From JBEBXQ01 sp040391535 (GTDB lineage: Bacteria; Bacteroidota; Bacteroidia; Cytophagales; Spirosomataceae): 64,000 bases of DNA. The position numbers were made by a program, and so were the translations under genes. The stretch is from the NCBI GenBank assembly GCA_040391535.1, contig JBEBXQ010000003.1, positions 1-64,000 on the forward strand, in the 5' to 3' direction. Shown in pieces: positions 62,802-64,000 of the stretch. Under the pieces are notes generated by a model. It worked only from the letters and a program-made list of their open reading frames with translations, was not told the DNA's origin and made no database searches. Each line of letters starts with the position of its first letter. Positions within the stretch are counted from its first letter, which is position 1.

Positions 62802-62840
62802 CTTAATTTATTAATTGAAGTATTGATTTATTAATTATTT

Positions 62841-64000
62841 ATGTCTGAATCAACTAGTGGCAACATTATCCCTATTAATATAGAGGATGAAATGCGGGGA
62901 GCGTATATTGACTACTCCATGTCAGTGATTATTTCCCGCGCCTTACCTGATGTCCGTGATGGATTAAAGCCTGTACACAGAAGGGTTTTGTATGGAATGG
63001 ACGGTTTGGGAGTAAAATACAACAGGCCACATAAAAAATCAGCACGTATTGTCGGAGAGGTTCTTGGTAAATACCATCCGCACGGCGACTCCTCTGTTTA
63101 CGACACAATGGTTCGTATGGCTCAGGAGTGGTCACTGCGTTATCTGCTGGTAGATGGCCAGGGTAACTTCGGATCGGTTGACGGTGACTCACCTGCGGCG
63201 ATGCGTTATACCGAAGCCCGCTTAAAAAGACTTGCTGATGAATTGCTTGATGATATTGAAAAAGATACAGTTGATTTTCAGCCCAACTTTGATGATTCTT
63301 TAACGGAACCCACCGTATTACCCGCCCGTTTCCCCAACTTACTGGTGAACGGATCATCCGGTATTGCAGTAGGTATGGCCACCAATATGGCTCCGCATAA
63401 TCTTGCGGAAGTAATTGACGGAACCATCGCTTATATCGAAAACAGAGATATTACCATTCATGAACTGATGGAGTTTATTAAGGCTCCTGATTTTCCGACG
63501 GGGGGTACTATTTACGGATATCAGGGTGTACGATCAGCATTTGAAACCGGGCGTGGACGCGTCGTTATCCGGGGGAAATCCCATTTTGAAACTTCCAAAA
63601 CCGGAAAAGAGCAGATCGTCTTTACGGAAATTCCGTATATGACTAATAAAGCGCTCATGATTGAGAGGATTGCTGCGCTGATAAATGAGAAGAAGCTGGA
63701 TGGTATTTCGGATATCAGGGATGAGTCGGATCGTGACGGAATGCGTGTGGTATTTGACCTTAAAAAAGACGCTATTCCTAATATTGTACTGAACCATTTA
63801 TATAAGCACACACCGCTCCAGTCTTCTTTCGGGGTTAACAATGTAGCCCTGGTCAATGGCCGCCCTGAAACACTCAATCTGAAGGACCTGATTGTTCATT
63901 ATGTAGATCACCGGGTAATTGTTATTACACGAAGGACTGAATATGAACTGAGAGAAGCCGAAAAACGGGCGCACATTCTGGAAGGCCTGATCATCGCCCT
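62841..64000 (+). CDS. gyrA: DNA gyrase subunit A, N-terminal part (cut by window end)
   Basis: This open frame runs off the right edge after about 386 residues. It carries the full breakage-reunion core start: PDVRDGLKPVHRR, GKYHPHGDSSVYDT, and the DNA-cleaving tyrosine Y123 in AAMRYTE. In the quinolone-resistance region the residues at the E. coli 83 and 87 positions are Ser84 and Asp88, the usual susceptible-type residues. With GyrB it introduces negative supercoils. The start ATG at 62841 gives MSESTSG before the conserved INIEDEMRGAYIDYSMSV. ParC is an alternative, but the conserved QGNFGSVDGD and EDEMRG start favour GyrA. Confidence 0.95.
   Translation, partial: MSESTSGNIIPINIEDEMRGAYIDYSMSVIISRALPDVRDGLKPVHRRVLYGMDGLGVKYNRPHKKSARIVGEVLGKYHPHGDSSVYDTMVRMAQEWSLRYLLVDGQGNFGSVDGDSPAAMRYTEARLKRLADELLDDIEKDTVDFQPNFDDSLTEPTVLPARFPNLLVNGSSGIAVGMATNMAPHNLAEVIDGTIAYIENRDITIHELMEFIKAPDFPTGGTIYGYQGVRSAFETGRGRVVIRGKSHFETSKTGKEQIVFTEIPYMTNKALMIERIAALINEKKLDGISDIRDESDRDGMRVVFDLKKDAIPNIVLNHLYKHTPLQSSFGVNNVALVNGRPETLNLKDLIVHYVDHRVIVITRRTEYELREAEKRAHILEGLIIA

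Noticed and set aside
62929..63357. 142-codon open frame on the minus strand at the right end
   Set aside because: It lies antisense within the strongly conserved gyrA coding sequence and is a shadow frame.
62841..64000. Quinolone-resistance change in GyrA
   Set aside because: The positions equivalent to E. coli Ser83 and Asp87 are Ser and Asp, the susceptible-type residues; only the N-terminal part can be seen.

Overview
The window looks like chromosomal DNA of a Bacteroidota bacterium, probably a cytophagal (Dyadobacter-like; the genus is an inference from general likeness). Signs of the phylum are two SusC/SusD pairs, promoter -7 boxes of the TAnnTTTG type (for example at the tRNA, gntP and gyrA), few clear Shine-Dalgarno sequences, and fused or lipoprotein forms typical of the group. 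No phage, insertion sequence, CRISPR array or rRNA is visible. All genes read as intact except gyrA, which runs off the right edge.

Layout. 1-2290: tRNA-Leu(GAG) and the RNA-binding protein Tex, both on the minus strand. 2448-11506: a plus-strand run of a POT peptide transporter, an OmpR-type regulator and sensor kinase, then a tripartite heavy-metal efflux system (CzcC/CzcB/CzcA type). 11706-14792: a secreted DinB-like protein, a MalY/PatB C-S lyase and an SGNH-like protein. 14749-17134 (minus): VOC protein, pyrE and a CNNM/CorC-type membrane protein. 17234-18705: NUDIX hydrolase and a DeoR-type regulator. 18934-28071: two SusC/SusD pairs pointing at each other, separated by a 20-bp-stem bidirectional terminator; the second has two LacI-type operators upstream. 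28443-31009 (minus): an Mla-type lipid transport ABC system. 31387-33215: a 46-residue membrane protein overlapping a sodium:solute symporter. 33509-39211: a tripartite AcrAB-TolC-type drug efflux operon. 39806-42931 (minus): trpS, a PAP2 phosphatase, prs and ribosomal protein L25. 43016-46232: DUF2461 protein, and a minus-strand class III aminotransferase / DUF3307 / SatD-like operon. 46330-53391 (minus): fused 5-oxoprolinase, a large PIG-L deacetylase and a 4'-phosphopantetheinyl transferase. 53407-62627: a C45-type acyltransferase/hydrolase, an acetyl-CoA hydrolase/CoA-transferase, an AraC regulator, an unrecognised protein with kinase-fold motifs, a Tat-exported phospholipase C and a GntP transporter. 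62841-end: gyrA.

The window is mostly housekeeping plus nutrient uptake and efflux. No obvious multi-gene novel defence or biosynthetic system is present. The best candidates for undescribed biology are the kinase-fold protein at 57646-58692, the SatD/DUF3307/aminotransferase operon, the tiny membrane protein coupled to the symporter, and an intrinsic terminator at 31256 that has no gene upstream of it.
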